A program made the position numbers and the translations under genes. Below, piece after piece: positions 55,824 through 64,000 of a stretch of 64,000 nt of DNA. The stretch is from Luteimonas vadosa. GTDB taxonomy: Bacteria > Pseudomonadota > Gammaproteobacteria > Xanthomonadales > Xanthomonadaceae. The DNA lies in NCBI RefSeq assembly GCF_039543545.1, contig NZ_BAABJY010000003.1, positions 49,030-113,029 on the forward strand. Reading direction: 5' to 3'. The notes below the pieces were generated by a model. That model was not told where the DNA came from and made no database searches. It worked only from the letters and a program-made list of their open reading frames with translations. Position 1 is the stretch's first letter. Every line of letters begins with the position of its first letter.

Positions 55824-57506
55824 ATGCGCTTGGCGGCCGGCCTTGCCGTTCTCGCAGCCTGCGTCGTCGGCCCGTCGTGGGCGCCGGTCCACGCGGCGGC
55901 GCCGGCCCGCACGCCCGACGCCATGGAAGCCACCCTTGCCGGGGAATATGCCCTGCAGGCGGGCCGCCTGGACGAAGCCGCGACCTGGTACCTGAAGGCC
56001 GCGCAGGCCGCCGAGGGCGATGCCGGCCTGGCCGAACGGGCGACCCGGATCGGCCTCCTGGCAAGCGACGACAAACGCAGCCGGCAGGCGCTTGCGCTCT
56101 GGCACGAGCGGGCGCCGCGGTCGCTGGCCATGCGGGCCGCTGAAGCCACGCTGGCCATGCGCGATGGCGATGCCCCGAAGGCCCGGGCCCGGCTCGAGGC
56201 ATTGCTGCGTGACCCGGACCCCCGGGGATGGCGGCACGCGCTCAGCGTCCTGGCCGGCGGTGGCAAGGACCAGGCGCTGTCGGCGCGCGTGCTGGGCGAA
56301 CTCGTCGACGCCGGGGCGATCCCCGACCAGCTGCAACCGTGGCTGGCGTTCGGCGGGCTGGCGCAGCGCCTGGGCGAAGACGCGCTCGCCAAACGCATCG
56401 TCGATGACGTGGTCGAGCGTTTTCCCGGCGAACCGCGCGTCGCGCTGCTCCACGCCAGCCAGCTCCGTGAGTCGGGCGACCGCGAGCGGGCCCGCGGGGT
56501 GCTGGCGGAAATCGCAGCCCGCCCCGGACTGGGGCAGGACCTTCGGCTGGCGGTCGCCGCCGAATACGATGCCCTGGGCGACTTTCCTTCCGCCGCGGAA
56601 GTGATGTCGCGCGGGCCGCAGGACGAACAGAGCTATCGCATGCGGGCGGCGATGCTCGCCAAGGCAGAGGACAAGGCCGCGCTGACCTCCCTCTACCAGG
56701 ACCTCAAGCGCGATTCGGCCGACCCGGATCCGTCGCGCCGCCTGCTGCTGGGCCAGACGGCGGAATTCCTGGAACGCCATGCCGAGGCGCTGGAATGGTA
56801 TCGAAGCGTCCCCGGCGGGGAAGCGCGCTGGCAAGCCCGCATGCGTGCCATCACGGTGCTCCACAAGCTCGGCAGCAGGCAGGAAGCCTTCGAGGCCGTC
56901 CGCCAGTTGCAGCAGGATGCCTCCGCCAGCGACGAAACCCGCCGCGACGCCTACCTGCTCGAGGCCGAGTTGCACAAGGACGACGACGACTTCCAGGGCG
57001 AACTGGACGCCTACGCGCGCGGCCTGGCCGCGTTCTCCGACGAGCCGGCGCTGCTGTATGCCCGCGGCCTAATGTGGGAACGGCGCGACGACATCCCGCG
57101 GGCGGAGGCGGACCTGCGCCGCATCCTGGTCGCCGACCCCGAGAACGTGGCCGCCCTCAATGCGCTTGGGTACACCTTGGCCGATCGCACCTCGCGTTAC
57201 GCCGAGGCCCTGGAATTGATCGATCGCGCGCGCGCGGCCGAACCCGACAACGCCGCGATCATCGACAGCTACGGCTGGGTCCTGTTCCGCCTGGGGCGGC
57301 TGGACGAAGCCCTGGTCGAGCTCAAGCGGGCATTCACGATGCAGAAGGACCCCGAGATCGGTGCGCACCTGGGCGAGGTGTTGTGGCGAATGGGGCGCAA
57401 GCAGGAGGCCAGGGAGTACTTCGAGCAGGCGCGCAAGCTCGATCCGGAGAATCGTTCGCTCAAGCGCGCCTTGGCCGAAACCGGCGCGGCGGAGCCGGAG
57501 GCATGA
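55824..57506 (+). CDS. TPR-repeat envelope protein
   Basis: 560 residues from ATG 55824, which begins a signal peptide (MRLAAGLAVLAACVV...); an upstream ATG at 55746 would add 26 basic residues and is less likely. The LAAC at the hydrophobic end could be a lipobox, or cleavage could be at VHA-A. The body is a long helical repeat with clear TPRs at the C-terminus (DPENVAALNALGYTLAD, EPDNAAIIDSYGWVLFRLG, KDPEIGAHLGEVLWRMG). Its stop overlaps the lolB start by ATGA. Probably a periplasmic adaptor; function unknown. Confidence 0.83.
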   Translation: MRLAAGLAVLAACVVGPSWAPVHAAAPARTPDAMEATLAGEYALQAGRLDEAATWYLKAAQAAEGDAGLAERATRIGLLASDDKRSRQALALWHERAPRSLAMRAAEATLAMRDGDAPKARARLEALLRDPDPRGWRHALSVLAGGGKDQALSARVLGELVDAGAIPDQLQPWLAFGGLAQRLGEDALAKRIVDDVVERFPGEPRVALLHASQLRESGDRERARGVLAEIAARPGLGQDLRLAVAAEYDALGDFPSAAEVMSRGPQDEQSYRMRAAMLAKAEDKAALTSLYQDLKRDSADPDPSRRLLLGQTAEFLERHAEALEWYRSVPGGEARWQARMRAITVLHKLGSRQEAFEAVRQLQQDASASDETRRDAYLLEAELHKDDDDFQGELDAYARGLAAFSDEPALLYARGLMWERRDDIPRAEADLRRILVADPENVAALNALGYTLADRTSRYAEALELIDRARAAEPDNAAIIDSYGWVLFRLGRLDEALVELKRAFTMQKDPEIGAHLGEVLWRMGRKQEAREYFEQARKLDPENRSLKRALAETGAAEPEA

Positions 57507-58192
57507 GGCTGCGTGCGTGGGTGCTGGCCGTGGCCTGCGTGGCTTCGCTGCCGGCCTGCGTCCCGCGGCCGGTGCGCGCGCCGATCGCCGATCTGCCGCA
57601 GGGCCAGCGCGCGGAGGCCGAGCAGGCGCAGGTGGCGCGCGAGGCCGCGCTTGCCGGGCAGGCGCGGTGGACCTTGCAGGGTCGCGCCGCGATCTCGCGC
57701 GGGGACAAGGGCGGCAGCGGCCGCATCGACTGGCGGCAGGAGGGGCAGTCGTATCGGCTTGCACTGAGTGCGCCGGTGACGCGGCAAAGCTGGAGGCTGG
57801 TCGGCGACGCCAGCCATGCGCGCATCGAAGGCCTGGACGGTGGTCCGCGCGAGGGCGCCGATGCCTCGCAGCTCTTGCTGGAGGCCACCGGCCTGGAGAT
57901 CCCGGTGGCGGCGCTCGCCTCCTGGGCGCGGGGCGCGCGGGCCGACGAGGACCGCTTCGGTCCGGCGCGCCTGCATTTCGATGCCGAGCGGCGCCTGGCC
58001 CGGCTCGTGCAGGGTGGCTGGACCATCGACTACCTGGCATGGCAAGGCGGGCAAGGCGCCATCCCCAGCTTGCCGACGCGCCTGGACGCAGCGCGGGGCG
58101 ATGCCCGGGTCCGCCTGATCGTCGACGCCTGGAACACGGAGGGTGGCGGCCCGCCGGCCCAGGCGGCGGCGGACGGGGCGGAGGACCGGTGA
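57503..58192 (+). CDS. lolB: Outer-membrane lipoprotein receptor LolB
   Basis: Takes lipoproteins from LolA and inserts them into the outer membrane. 229 residues with lipobox LPAC (Cys19). The fold features WTLQGRAAISRGDKGGSGRIDWRQEG and the mid region LLLEATGLEIPVAALASWARG, both typical of LolB. The 3' end carries a disordered Gly/Ala tail. Flanked with overlaps by the TPR gene and ispE, the common lolB-ispE order. Confidence 0.92.
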   Translation: MRLRAWVLAVACVASLPACVPRPVRAPIADLPQGQRAEAEQAQVAREAALAGQARWTLQGRAAISRGDKGGSGRIDWRQEGQSYRLALSAPVTRQSWRLVGDASHARIEGLDGGPREGADASQLLLEATGLEIPVAALASWARGARADEDRFGPARLHFDAERRLARLVQGGWTIDYLAWQGGQGAIPSLPTRLDAARGDARVRLIVDAWNTEGGGPPAQAAADGAEDR

Positions 58193-59079
58193 CCGGGGAC
58201 ACGGGCTGGTCGACCTGGCCGGCGCCGGCGAAGCTGAACCTGTTCCTTCGCATCACCGGGCGCCGGGAGGACGGGTACCACCTGCTGCAAACGGTCTTCC
58301 GCCTGCTGGACTGGGGGGATACCGTGCACCTGCGCCCGCGGGCGGACGGATTGATCGTGCGCCACGGCAGCGACCTTGAGGCGATCCCCGAAGCAGGTGA
58401 CCTGAGCCTCTCCGCGGCCCATCTGCTTCGAAAAGAATCAAATTGCACGCAAGGTGCAGACATCTGCGTCGAAAAACGCATTCCAAAGGGCGGCGGCATG
58501 GGCGGCGGGTCTTCCGATGCCGCAACCGTCCTGTGCGCACTCGACGCATTGTGGGGGCTGTCCCTGGGTACCAGCCGGCTTGCGGAGCTCGGGGCGGGGT
58601 TGGGAGCCGACGTCCCCGTGTTCGTCCATGGCCGGAACGCATGGGCCGAGGGCATCGGCGAGCAGTTGGCACCGCTGGACCTGCCGCCCGCCTGGTACCT
58701 GCTGGTCGACCCGGGAGTGCGCGCGCCCACCGGGGAGCTCTTCCAGGATGCGGAATTGACGCGTAATGCCGCGCCCGCGACAATATCCGACTTCGTTTCA
58801 GGTGCTCCGCTCGGCAATGCCTTCGAACCGGTGCTGCGCCGCCGCGAACCGGCCGTGGAGGCCGCCTTCGCCGCGCTGTCGCGCTTCGGCTCGCCGCGCT
58901 TGACCGGATCGGGCAGCGGCTGCTTCGTCGAGTTCGCCGAGCGCGGGGCCGCCGAAGCCGCGCGATCGGCGCTGCCGGCCGGGATCGCAGCCTGGGTGGC
59001 GGGCGGCGCGCCGCGATCGCCGTTGCTGGATGCGCTGGACGCGTGGAGCGAAACGGGATCCACCAGCCCTCGTGGTTAG
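58189..59079 (+). CDS. ispE: 4-diphosphocytidyl-2-C-methyl-D-erythritol kinase
   Basis: GHMP kinase of the MEP isoprenoid route. 296 residues from GTG overlapping lolB. Motif 1 PAPAKLNLFLRITGRREDGYH, ATP loop PKGGGMGGGSSDAATVL, motif 3 LTGSGSGCFVEF. The middle stretch coding KESNCTQGADICVEK is less GC-rich than its surroundings. It ends 92 bp before the tRNA-Gln gene. Confidence 0.96.
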   Translation: MTGDTGWSTWPAPAKLNLFLRITGRREDGYHLLQTVFRLLDWGDTVHLRPRADGLIVRHGSDLEAIPEAGDLSLSAAHLLRKESNCTQGADICVEKRIPKGGGMGGGSSDAATVLCALDALWGLSLGTSRLAELGAGLGADVPVFVHGRNAWAEGIGEQLAPLDLPPAWYLLVDPGVRAPTGELFQDAELTRNAAPATISDFVSGAPLGNAFEPVLRRREPAVEAAFAALSRFGSPRLTGSGSGCFVEFAERGAAEAARSALPAGIAAWVAGGAPRSPLLDALDAWSETGSTSPRG

Positions 59080-59171
59080 AGGGTGCATTGCGGCCTGGCC
59101 GCAATGCGTACATGGCAGCGGGACGACGGCAGCCGATGGAGCGCCGAAGCCCGACCGCCGCGGTCTTACGT

Positions 59172-59248
59172 AGGGGCGTCGCCAAGAGGCCTAAGGCACC
59201 AGGTTTTGATCCTGGCATTCGCAGGTTCGAATCCTGCCGCCCCTGCCA
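59172..59248 (+). tRNA. tRNA-Gln(TTG)
   Basis: 77 nt, CCA encoded. Acceptor AGGGGCG/CGCCCCT with discriminator G; anticodon stem CCAGG/CCTGG around loop TTTTGAT, anticodon TTG; T-arm with GGTTCGAATCC. It sits between ispE and prs, its usual place in this family. Confidence 0.97.
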
Positions 59249-59323
59249 ATCCGGACGCGCCGTCCTCGGGCTCCCTCCCATTGCAGCGCCCCACCGCAGA
59301 AGTCAGAGCGACGCGGAGACACC

Positions 59324-60283
59324 ATGAAGGAAGATCAAAACCTGCTGATCTTCTCGGGTAACGCCAACAAACCGCTGGCAGAGGCGGTTTGCGGCGAACT
59401 CGGGATCCGGCTCGGCAAGGCGCTGGTGTCGACGTTCTCCGACGGCGAGGTGCAGGTAGAGATCGAGGAGAACGTGCGCCGCCAGGACGTGTTCGTGGTC
59501 CAGTCCACCTGCGCGCCGACGGCGGTGAACTTCATGGAGCTGATGGTGCTGATCGACGCGCTCAAGCGCGCCTCGGCCTCCAGCATCACCGCGGTGGTGC
59601 CGTACTTCGGTTATGCGCGACAGGACCGGCGTCCCCGGTCGTCCCGGGTGGCGATCACGGCCAAGGTGGCCGCGAAGATGTTCACGGCGGCGGGGGCCGA
59701 CAACGTGCTGACCGTCGACCTGCACGCCGACCAGATCCAGGGGTTCTTCGACATCCCGGTGGACAATGTCTACGCCTCGCCACTGCTGCTCGCCGACATC
59801 TGGCGCGCGCACGGCACGGACAACCTGATCGTGGTCTCGCCCGACGTCGGCGGCGTGGTCCGGGCCAGGGCGATCGCCAAGCGGCTCGACGACGCCGAAC
59901 TGGCGATCATCGACAAGCGCCGCCCGAAGGCCAACGTGGCGACGGTGATGAACATCATCGGCGACGTGGCGGGCAAGACGTGCGTGCTGGTCGACGACAT
60001 CGTCGACACCGCGGGCACCTTGTGCGCGGCGGCGGCGGCGCTGAAGTCGCAGGGGGCCACCAAGGTGGTCGCCTACTGCACGCACCCGGTGCTGTCGGGC
60101 GCGGCGATCGACAACATCGCGAAGTCGCAGCTCGACGAGCTGGTGGTGACCGACACCATCCCGCTGTCGGACGCGGCGCAGGCCTGCTCCAAGATCCGCC
60201 AGCTGAGCGTCGCGGAACTGCTGGCGGAGACGATCCGCCGGATCGCGTTCGGCGAATCGGTCAGTTCGCTCTACGTGGATTAG
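59324..60283 (+). CDS. prs: Ribose-phosphate pyrophosphokinase
   Basis: Makes PRPP from ribose 5-phosphate and ATP. 319 residues (E. coli 315). ATP flexible loop YARQDRRPRSS, catalytic DLHADQIQGFFDIPVDNV with the family histidines, PRPP loop VLVDDIVDTAGTL. Begins MKEDQNLLIFSGNANKPLAEAV. Highly conserved. Located between tRNA-Gln and rplY as is usual in the gammaproteobacteria. Confidence 0.98.
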   Translation: MKEDQNLLIFSGNANKPLAEAVCGELGIRLGKALVSTFSDGEVQVEIEENVRRQDVFVVQSTCAPTAVNFMELMVLIDALKRASASSITAVVPYFGYARQDRRPRSSRVAITAKVAAKMFTAAGADNVLTVDLHADQIQGFFDIPVDNVYASPLLLADIWRAHGTDNLIVVSPDVGGVVRARAIAKRLDDAELAIIDKRRPKANVATVMNIIGDVAGKTCVLVDDIVDTAGTLCAAAAALKSQGATKVVAYCTHPVLSGAAIDNIAKSQLDELVVTDTIPLSDAAQACSKIRQLSVAELLAETIRRIAFGESVSSLYVD

Positions 60284-60549
60284 GCGTTCTACCGCGGATC
60301 GGGCATCCTGCCCGCCCCGCAAGCACCGGCCAGCGGCACCGCCGCAGTCCGGTGCCGCGACGGGCTGGCGCCCGCCGCCCCGGCGCATCCGTGTGCCGGA
60401 ACCGGCTCCGGTCGAGCAGACAGGCTCTTCCGGCCGCCGGGTCCCCATTCCCGATTCCCGGGAACACCGGCTCCCCTGGTCGCGGGGGAGTCACCAACGC
60501 CGCCGCGAGGCGGTCCATCGCAACAAGCAGCACAGTGAGCAAAACAACC

Positions 60550-61263
60550 ATGGCAACCGAACACAAGATCACGGCGACCAGCCGCACGGACGAGGGGAAG
60601 GGTGCGAGCCGCCGCCTGCGTCATGCCGGCCAGGTCCCGGCCATCATCTATGGCGGCGGCGCCGAGCCGCAGAGCATCCAGCTTGAGCACGAGAAGACCT
60701 GGCTCGCCAGCCAGAACGAGTGGTTCTACTCGTCGATCCTCTCGCTCGACGTCGACGGCAAGGCCGAACAGGTCCTGCTGCGCGACATGCAGCGCCACCC
60801 CTACCGGCAGCAGATCATGCACCTGGACTTCCAGCGCGTCCGCGCCGGCGAGAAGATCCGCGTCTCGGTGCCGCTGCACTTCCTCAACGAGGACGCCTCG
60901 CCCGCCGGCAAGGCCGCCGACGTGGTGGTGAGCCACGAGCACAACGAGGTCGAGGTGAGCTGCCTGCCCAAGGACCTGCCGGAGTACCTGGAGGTCGACC
61001 TGGGCGAGCTGTCGCTGGGCGACACCGTCCACCTGTCCGAGATCAAGCTGCCCGCAGGCGTCGAGATCCCGGAGCTGAAGCTGGGCAAGGAGCACGACGT
61101 CGCGATCGTGGTCGCGCGCCACGGCCGCGTCGAGGAAGAGCCGGCCGCGGAAGAGGGCGAGCTGGATGCCGACGTCCCGGCGACCAAGGTGTCCGACGAC
61201 GACGAGGACACCGGGGATTCGGCGGCAGCCGAAGGCGAAGAAGGGACCGGCGAGGACAAGTGA
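60550..61263 (+). CDS. rplY: Ribosomal protein bL25, long CTC form
   Basis: 237 residues: the bL25 N-terminal domain that binds 5S rRNA (1-95, GKGASRRLRHAGQVPAIIYGGG) and the CTC beta-domain (about 100-185), then an acidic Asp/Glu-rich tail (190-237). The frame is open far upstream but ATG 60550, starting MATEHKITATSRTDEGKG, gives the standard N-terminus. The 266-bp gap after prs holds no gene; a CTCCC/GGGAG hairpin near 60470 may take part in control. Confidence 0.95.
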   Translation: MATEHKITATSRTDEGKGASRRLRHAGQVPAIIYGGGAEPQSIQLEHEKTWLASQNEWFYSSILSLDVDGKAEQVLLRDMQRHPYRQQIMHLDFQRVRAGEKIRVSVPLHFLNEDASPAGKAADVVVSHEHNEVEVSCLPKDLPEYLEVDLGELSLGDTVHLSEIKLPAGVEIPELKLGKEHDVAIVVARHGRVEEEPAAEEGELDADVPATKVSDDDEDTGDSAAAEGEEGTGEDK

Positions 61264-61323
61264 CGCCGGCGTCCCGGCGCGGCCAGCCAGGTCGCGCCGG
61301 GGCGTGTCGTCATGGGTTCCGGG

Positions 61324-61908
61324 ATGGACGGTCTGCGCCTCATCGTCGGGCTGGGCAATCCCGGCGCCGAGCACGCGCACACCCGGCACAACGCCGGGTT
61401 TCGCGTGGTGGATGCGCTCGCCGCGCAGGCGGGCGAGCGGTTCAAGGTGGATGCCAAGCTGTTCGGCGAAACCACCCAGGTCCAGTTGGGCGGGCAGGCG
61501 GTCCGATTGCTGAAGCCGTCGACGTTCATGAACCTCAGTGGCAAGTCGGTGACCGCCGCGCTCCGGTTCTGGAAGGTCGAACCCGAGCAGGCGCTGCTGG
61601 CCCACGACGAGCTCGACCTGACCCCGGGCGTTGCCCGCCTGAAATTCGATGGCGGGCACGGCGGCCAGAACGGGCTGCGCGACACCATGCGCCTGCTCGG
61701 CCATGGGCGGTTCCATCGCCTGCGCATCGGGATCGGACACCCCGGGCACAAGGACCGGGTCACGGGATGGGTGCTGGGACGGGCCTGTGCCGCGGACGAC
61801 ATCCTCATCGATCGCGCCATCGACGACGCGATCGATGTCCTGCCGCTGGCGGTCGAAGGCAACTTCGACGAGGCCATGAAGCGGCTGCACACACAACGCG
61901 CCGGGTGA
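61324..61908 (+). CDS. pth: Peptidyl-tRNA hydrolase
   Basis: Releases tRNA from prematurely ended peptidyl-tRNA. 194 residues. Motifs: LIVGLGNPGAEHAHTRHNAGF with catalytic His in RHNAG, KPSTFMNLSGKSV, and AHDELDLTPGVARLKFDGGHGGQNGLRD with the catalytic Asp. ATG 61324 starts at MDGLRLIV; a second ATG four codons upstream (61312) is also possible. In the order rplY-pth-ychF common to gammaproteobacteria. Confidence 0.96.
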   Translation: MDGLRLIVGLGNPGAEHAHTRHNAGFRVVDALAAQAGERFKVDAKLFGETTQVQLGGQAVRLLKPSTFMNLSGKSVTAALRFWKVEPEQALLAHDELDLTPGVARLKFDGGHGGQNGLRDTMRLLGHGRFHRLRIGIGHPGHKDRVTGWVLGRACAADDILIDRAIDDAIDVLPLAVEGNFDEAMKRLHTQRAG

Positions 61909-61992
61909 CCGGCAGGCAGTGACCCGGAACGGGGAGGCGGCGGGATCGCCGATCCGACCCCCGCCTGCCCCATCCCCGCAACCGGAGTACAC

Positions 61993-63084
61993 ATGGGCAT
62001 CAAATGCGGCATCGTCGGCCTGCCCAACGTCGGCAAGTCGACCCTGTTCAACGCGCTGACCAAGGCGGGCATCGCCGCGGCCAACTTTCCCTTCTGCACC
62101 ATCGAGCCGAACGTCGGCGTGGTTCCGGTGCCCGATCCCCGCCTCGGGGCCCTGTCGGCGATCGTCAAGCCGCAGAAGGTCATCCCGACGGCGGTGGAGT
62201 TCGTCGACATCGCCGGCCTGGTGGCCGGCGCGGCCAGCGGGGAGGGCCTGGGCAACAAGTTCCTGGCCCACATCCGCGAGGTCGATGCGATCACGCACGT
62301 GGTGCGCTGCTTCGAGGACGCGGACGTGGTCCACGTCAACAACCGGGTCGATCCGATCGCCGACATCGAGACCATCGACACGGAGTTGGCGCTGGCGGAC
62401 CTGGACTCCGTCGAACGCGCCCTCGACCGGGCCCAGCGCTCGGCCAAGACCGGGGACAAGGACGCCAAGGCGCGGGCCGAGGTGCTGGCCCGGGTCCGCG
62501 AAGGCCTGGACGCCGGCAAGCCGGCCCGCGCCCTGGGGCTATCGGACGAGGATCGGGGCGAGCTGCGCGACCTGTTCCTGCTGACCCTGAAACCGGTCAT
62601 GTACGTGGCCAACGTGCTCGAGGACGGGTTTGAGGGCAATCTCCACCTGGATGCGGTGCGCGCGCGTGCGGTCGCCGAAGGGGCCGAGGTGGTCCCGGTC
62701 TCGGCCGCCATCGAGGAAGAGCTGTCCCAGCTCGACGATGCGGACCGCGACGAGTTCCTGGCCAGCCTGGGCCTCGAGGAGCCGGGCCTGAACCGGGTGA
62801 TCCGGGCGGCCTACAAGTTGCTGGGCCTGCAGACCTACTTCACCGCCGGGCCGAAGGAAGTCAGGGCGTGGACGGTGCGGGCGGGCTCGACCGCGCCCCA
62901 GGCCGCCGCGGTGATCCACACCGACTTCGAGAAGGGCTTCATCCGCGCGGAGACCATCGGGTACGACGATTTCCTCCGCTACCAGGGGGAATCCGGCGCC
63001 CGGGACGCGGGGCGGCTGCGCCTGGAAGGCAAGGAGTATCGCGTTCAGGAAGGAGACGTCCTGCATTTCCGGTTCAACGTCTAG
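61993..63084 (+). CDS. ychF: Ribosome-associated ATPase YchF
   Basis: Obg-family P-loop protein that hydrolyses ATP; associates with ribosomes and affects oxidative-stress response. 363 residues. P-loop GLPNVGKSTLFNAL, switch region ANFPFCTIEPNVG, G3 DIAGLVAGAASGEGLGNKFL, then a coiled-coil insertion (about 130-200) and the TGS domain (about 280-360) ending in DVLHFRFNV. The typical G4 is altered as in all YchF. Eighty-four bases after pth. Confidence 0.98.
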   Translation: MGIKCGIVGLPNVGKSTLFNALTKAGIAAANFPFCTIEPNVGVVPVPDPRLGALSAIVKPQKVIPTAVEFVDIAGLVAGAASGEGLGNKFLAHIREVDAITHVVRCFEDADVVHVNNRVDPIADIETIDTELALADLDSVERALDRAQRSAKTGDKDAKARAEVLARVREGLDAGKPARALGLSDEDRGELRDLFLLTLKPVMYVANVLEDGFEGNLHLDAVRARAVAEGAEVVPVSAAIEEELSQLDDADRDEFLASLGLEEPGLNRVIRAAYKLLGLQTYFTAGPKEVRAWTVRAGSTAPQAAAVIHTDFEKGFIRAETIGYDDFLRYQGESGARDAGRLRLEGKEYRVQEGDVLHFRFNV

Positions 63085-63229
63085 GCCGGATTGGGGCGTT
63101 TGCGGGTGGCCCGGCGGTCAATCCTCCCACCGGGGAGCGTCCGGCCGCGCTTGGCCGGGCTGCGCTCCGGGAACATGCGTTGCCGCCCCGCGAAGGCCCC
63201 TGGCAGGGCAATCCCGGCGGCACGCCGCG

Positions 63230-63258
63230 TTGACAGGAAATCCCGCGCAGGTCAAAAT
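63230..63258 (+). promoter_or_regulatory. Promoter of the tRNA-tuf operon
   Basis: Perfect -35 TTGACA (63230-63235), 17-base spacer, -10 CAAAAT (63253-63258; four of six bases). It is followed directly by a GC-rich stretch CGCGGGC, the discriminator typical of stringently controlled stable-RNA promoters. Starts 69 bases before tRNA-Tyr. Confidence 0.8.
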
Positions 63259-63298
63259 CGCGGGCTGTTTCACGGATTCGGGCAAGATCAGGCACACC

Positions 63299-63384
63299 GG
63301 AGGGATACCCAAGCGGCCAACGGGGGCAGACTGTAAATCTGCTGGCTTACGCCTTCGGTGGTTCGAATCCACCTCCCTCCACCA
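63299..63384 (+). tRNA. tRNA-Tyr(GTA)
   Basis: 86 nt with long variable arm (class II) and encoded CCA. Acceptor GGAGGGA/TCCCTCC, anticodon loop CTGTAAA in stem CAGA/TCTG, T-arm GGTTCGAATCC. Confidence 0.97.
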
Positions 63385-63443
63385 CTTTGCATTGCGTCAC
63401 TGAATTGCGACGACGCCGAAAGGCACCAACGGTTCCGCACGGT

Positions 63444-63517
63444 GCGGGAGTAGTTCAACGGTAGAACCTCAGCCTTCCAAGCTGATGGTGCGGGTTCGAT
63501 TCCCGTCTCCCGCTCCA
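63444..63517 (+). tRNA. tRNA-Gly(TCC)
   Basis: 74 nt with encoded CCA. Acceptor GCGGGAG/CTCCCGC, anticodon loop CTTCCAA in stem CAGC/GCTG, T-arm GGTTCGATTCC. Fifty-nine bases after tRNA-Tyr; same transcript. Confidence 0.97.
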
Positions 63518-63524
63518 TTGAAAT

Positions 63525-63568
63525 GCTTCAGGCCCGGCAACAACTCGCTTCAGGCCCGGCAACAACTC
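63525..63568. repeat. 22-bp tandem duplication between tRNA genes
   Basis: Two identical copies of GCTTCAGGCCCGGCAACAAC plus TC, at 63525-63546 and 63547-63568, just after tRNA-Gly. Possible slippage product in the spacer of the tRNA transcript. Confidence 0.9.
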
Positions 63569-63578
63569 GAATGCTGTC

Positions 63579-63647
63579 ACCGGCGCAGGACGCGCCGGTC
63601 GCGCGACGCGAAGGCGGCGCGCGGCAGCGAACGGAGGCCTGGCCTCC
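63579..63647 (+). other. Two hairpins in the tRNA-Gly/tRNA-Thr spacer
   Basis: ACCGGCGC/GCGCCGGT with five-base loop (63579-63599) and GGAGGC/GCCTCC with three-base loop (63633-63647). No T-tract, so processing signals rather than terminators. The spacer holds no gene. Confidence 0.5.
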
Positions 63648-63701
63648 GGGGCATCGGGCCGCCGCGCTGGAGCGCGGTCGTTCCGGACAACATGTAACGC
63701 C

Positions 63702-63777
63702 GCTCACGTAGCTCAGTCGGTAGAGCACCTCCTTGGTAAGGAGGAGGTCGATGGTTCGATTCCATTCGTGAGCACCA
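63702..63777 (+). tRNA. tRNA-Thr(GGT)
   Basis: 76 nt with encoded CCA. Acceptor GCTCACG/CGTGAGC, anticodon loop TTGGTAA in stem CTCCT/AGGAG partly, anticodon GGT, T-arm GGTTCGATTCC. Lies directly before tuf as in the E. coli tufB operon. Confidence 0.97.
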
Positions 63778-63790
63778 ACCAGGCCTGGGC

Positions 63791-63816
63791 CGAGACGGAT
63801 TGGATCCAGCGTCTCG
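63791..63816 (+). other. Hairpin in the tuf leader
   Basis: Stem CGAGACG/CGTCTCG with twelve-base loop between tRNA-Thr and tuf; a plausible RNase processing site separating the tRNA from the mRNA. Confidence 0.4.
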
Positions 63817-63874
63817 ATCCGGGCAAACAGCAAGCAACCACCGCCACCCACAGTTCAAAAGAGACTTAGCAGCC

Positions 63875-64000
63875 ATGGCCAAGGGAAAATTCGAGCGCAC
63901 CAAGCCCCACGTGAACGTGGGAACGATCGGTCACGTGGATCACGGCAAGACGACGCTGACGGCGGCGCTGACGAAGATCGGCGCGGAGAAGTTCGGTGGC
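63875..64000 (+). CDS. tuf: Elongation factor Tu, 5' end only
   Basis: First 42 codons of EF-Tu, which delivers aminoacyl-tRNA to the ribosome. Starts MAKGKFERTKPHVNVGTIGH; the P-loop GHVDHGKTTLTAAL is complete. The rest of about 396 residues lies beyond the window. The tRNA-Tyr, tRNA-Gly, tRNA-Thr, tuf order corresponds to the E. coli tufB operon without its first tRNA-Thr gene. Confidence 0.97.
   Translation, partial: MAKGKFERTKPHVNVGTIGHVDHGKTTLTAALTKIGAEKFGG

Overview
The window is chromosomal DNA of a high-GC gammaproteobacterium, most likely of the Lysobacteraceae/Xanthomonadaceae (Lysobacter, Luteimonas or Xanthomonas relatives). Three things point there: protein sequences and gene orders such as lptD-surA-pdxA, lolB-ispE-tRNA-Gln-prs-rplY-pth-ychF and a Tyr-Gly-Thr tRNA cluster before tuf; a split pntAA/pntAB/pntB transhydrogenase; and a GT41 O-GlcNAc-transferase-like protein as known from Xanthomonas. 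I see no prophage, insertion sequence, integron or CRISPR array. The window is dense core genome with a few lineage-specific genes between housekeeping blocks.

Layout. 1-4.6 kb: outer-membrane biogenesis and pyridoxine genes (pdxA, surA, lptD, minus strand). 4.8-7.0 kb: HDAC-like deacetylase, cobalamin adenosyltransferase and a small membrane protein. 7.1-9.5 kb: the ubiquinone hydroxylase pair ubiH-ubiI, closed by a bidirectional terminator. 9.6-14.5 kb: secreted EF-hand protein, rlmM, and glnS with a Cys-rich lipoprotein and a deaminase. 14.6-17.8 kb: a 7TM-GGDEF diguanylate cyclase behind a possible coupled leader ORF, then msrA. 17.8-23.3 kb: a peroxide-defence island (unknown membrane-anchored protein, katG, oxyR, ahpC, ahpD) with recognisable OxyR operators. 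23.5-33.2 kb: lhr helicase, esterase lipoprotein, prmC, prolyl iminopeptidase, Nudix hydrolase, 5'-3' exonuclease and nitroreductase. 33.3-40.8 kb: a DUF1631 protein, then the transhydrogenase genes split by an opposite-strand ECF sigma/anti-sigma/periplasmic-protein cluster. 40.9-49.4 kb: sufT, a secreted subtilase, short asparaginase, DUF2069, wrbA, yihY, a TlpA-like lipoprotein, acylphosphatase and an AtoE-type transporter. 49.4-55.7 kb (minus): ppk2, an XRE regulator, moaB, the GT41-like protein, a GNAT, prfA and hemA. 55.8-63.1 kb (plus): TPR protein, lolB, ispE, tRNA-Gln, prs, rplY, pth, ychF. 63.2-64.0 kb: tRNA-Tyr, tRNA-Gly, tRNA-Thr and the start of tuf behind a strong sigma-70 promoter.

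Cooperation. KatG, AhpC and AhpD remove peroxides under OxyR, whose operator sites are visible before katG and between oxyR and ahpC. SurA chaperones outer-membrane proteins including LptD. LolB inserts lipoproteins into the outer membrane. PrmC methylates the release factor encoded elsewhere in the window by prfA. The least explained parts are the sigma/anti-sigma cluster carrying an 11-residue-repeat secreted protein, the Ala-rich EF-hand protein, the leader ORF of the diguanylate cyclase, and the small membrane protein beside the cobalamin adenosyltransferase.
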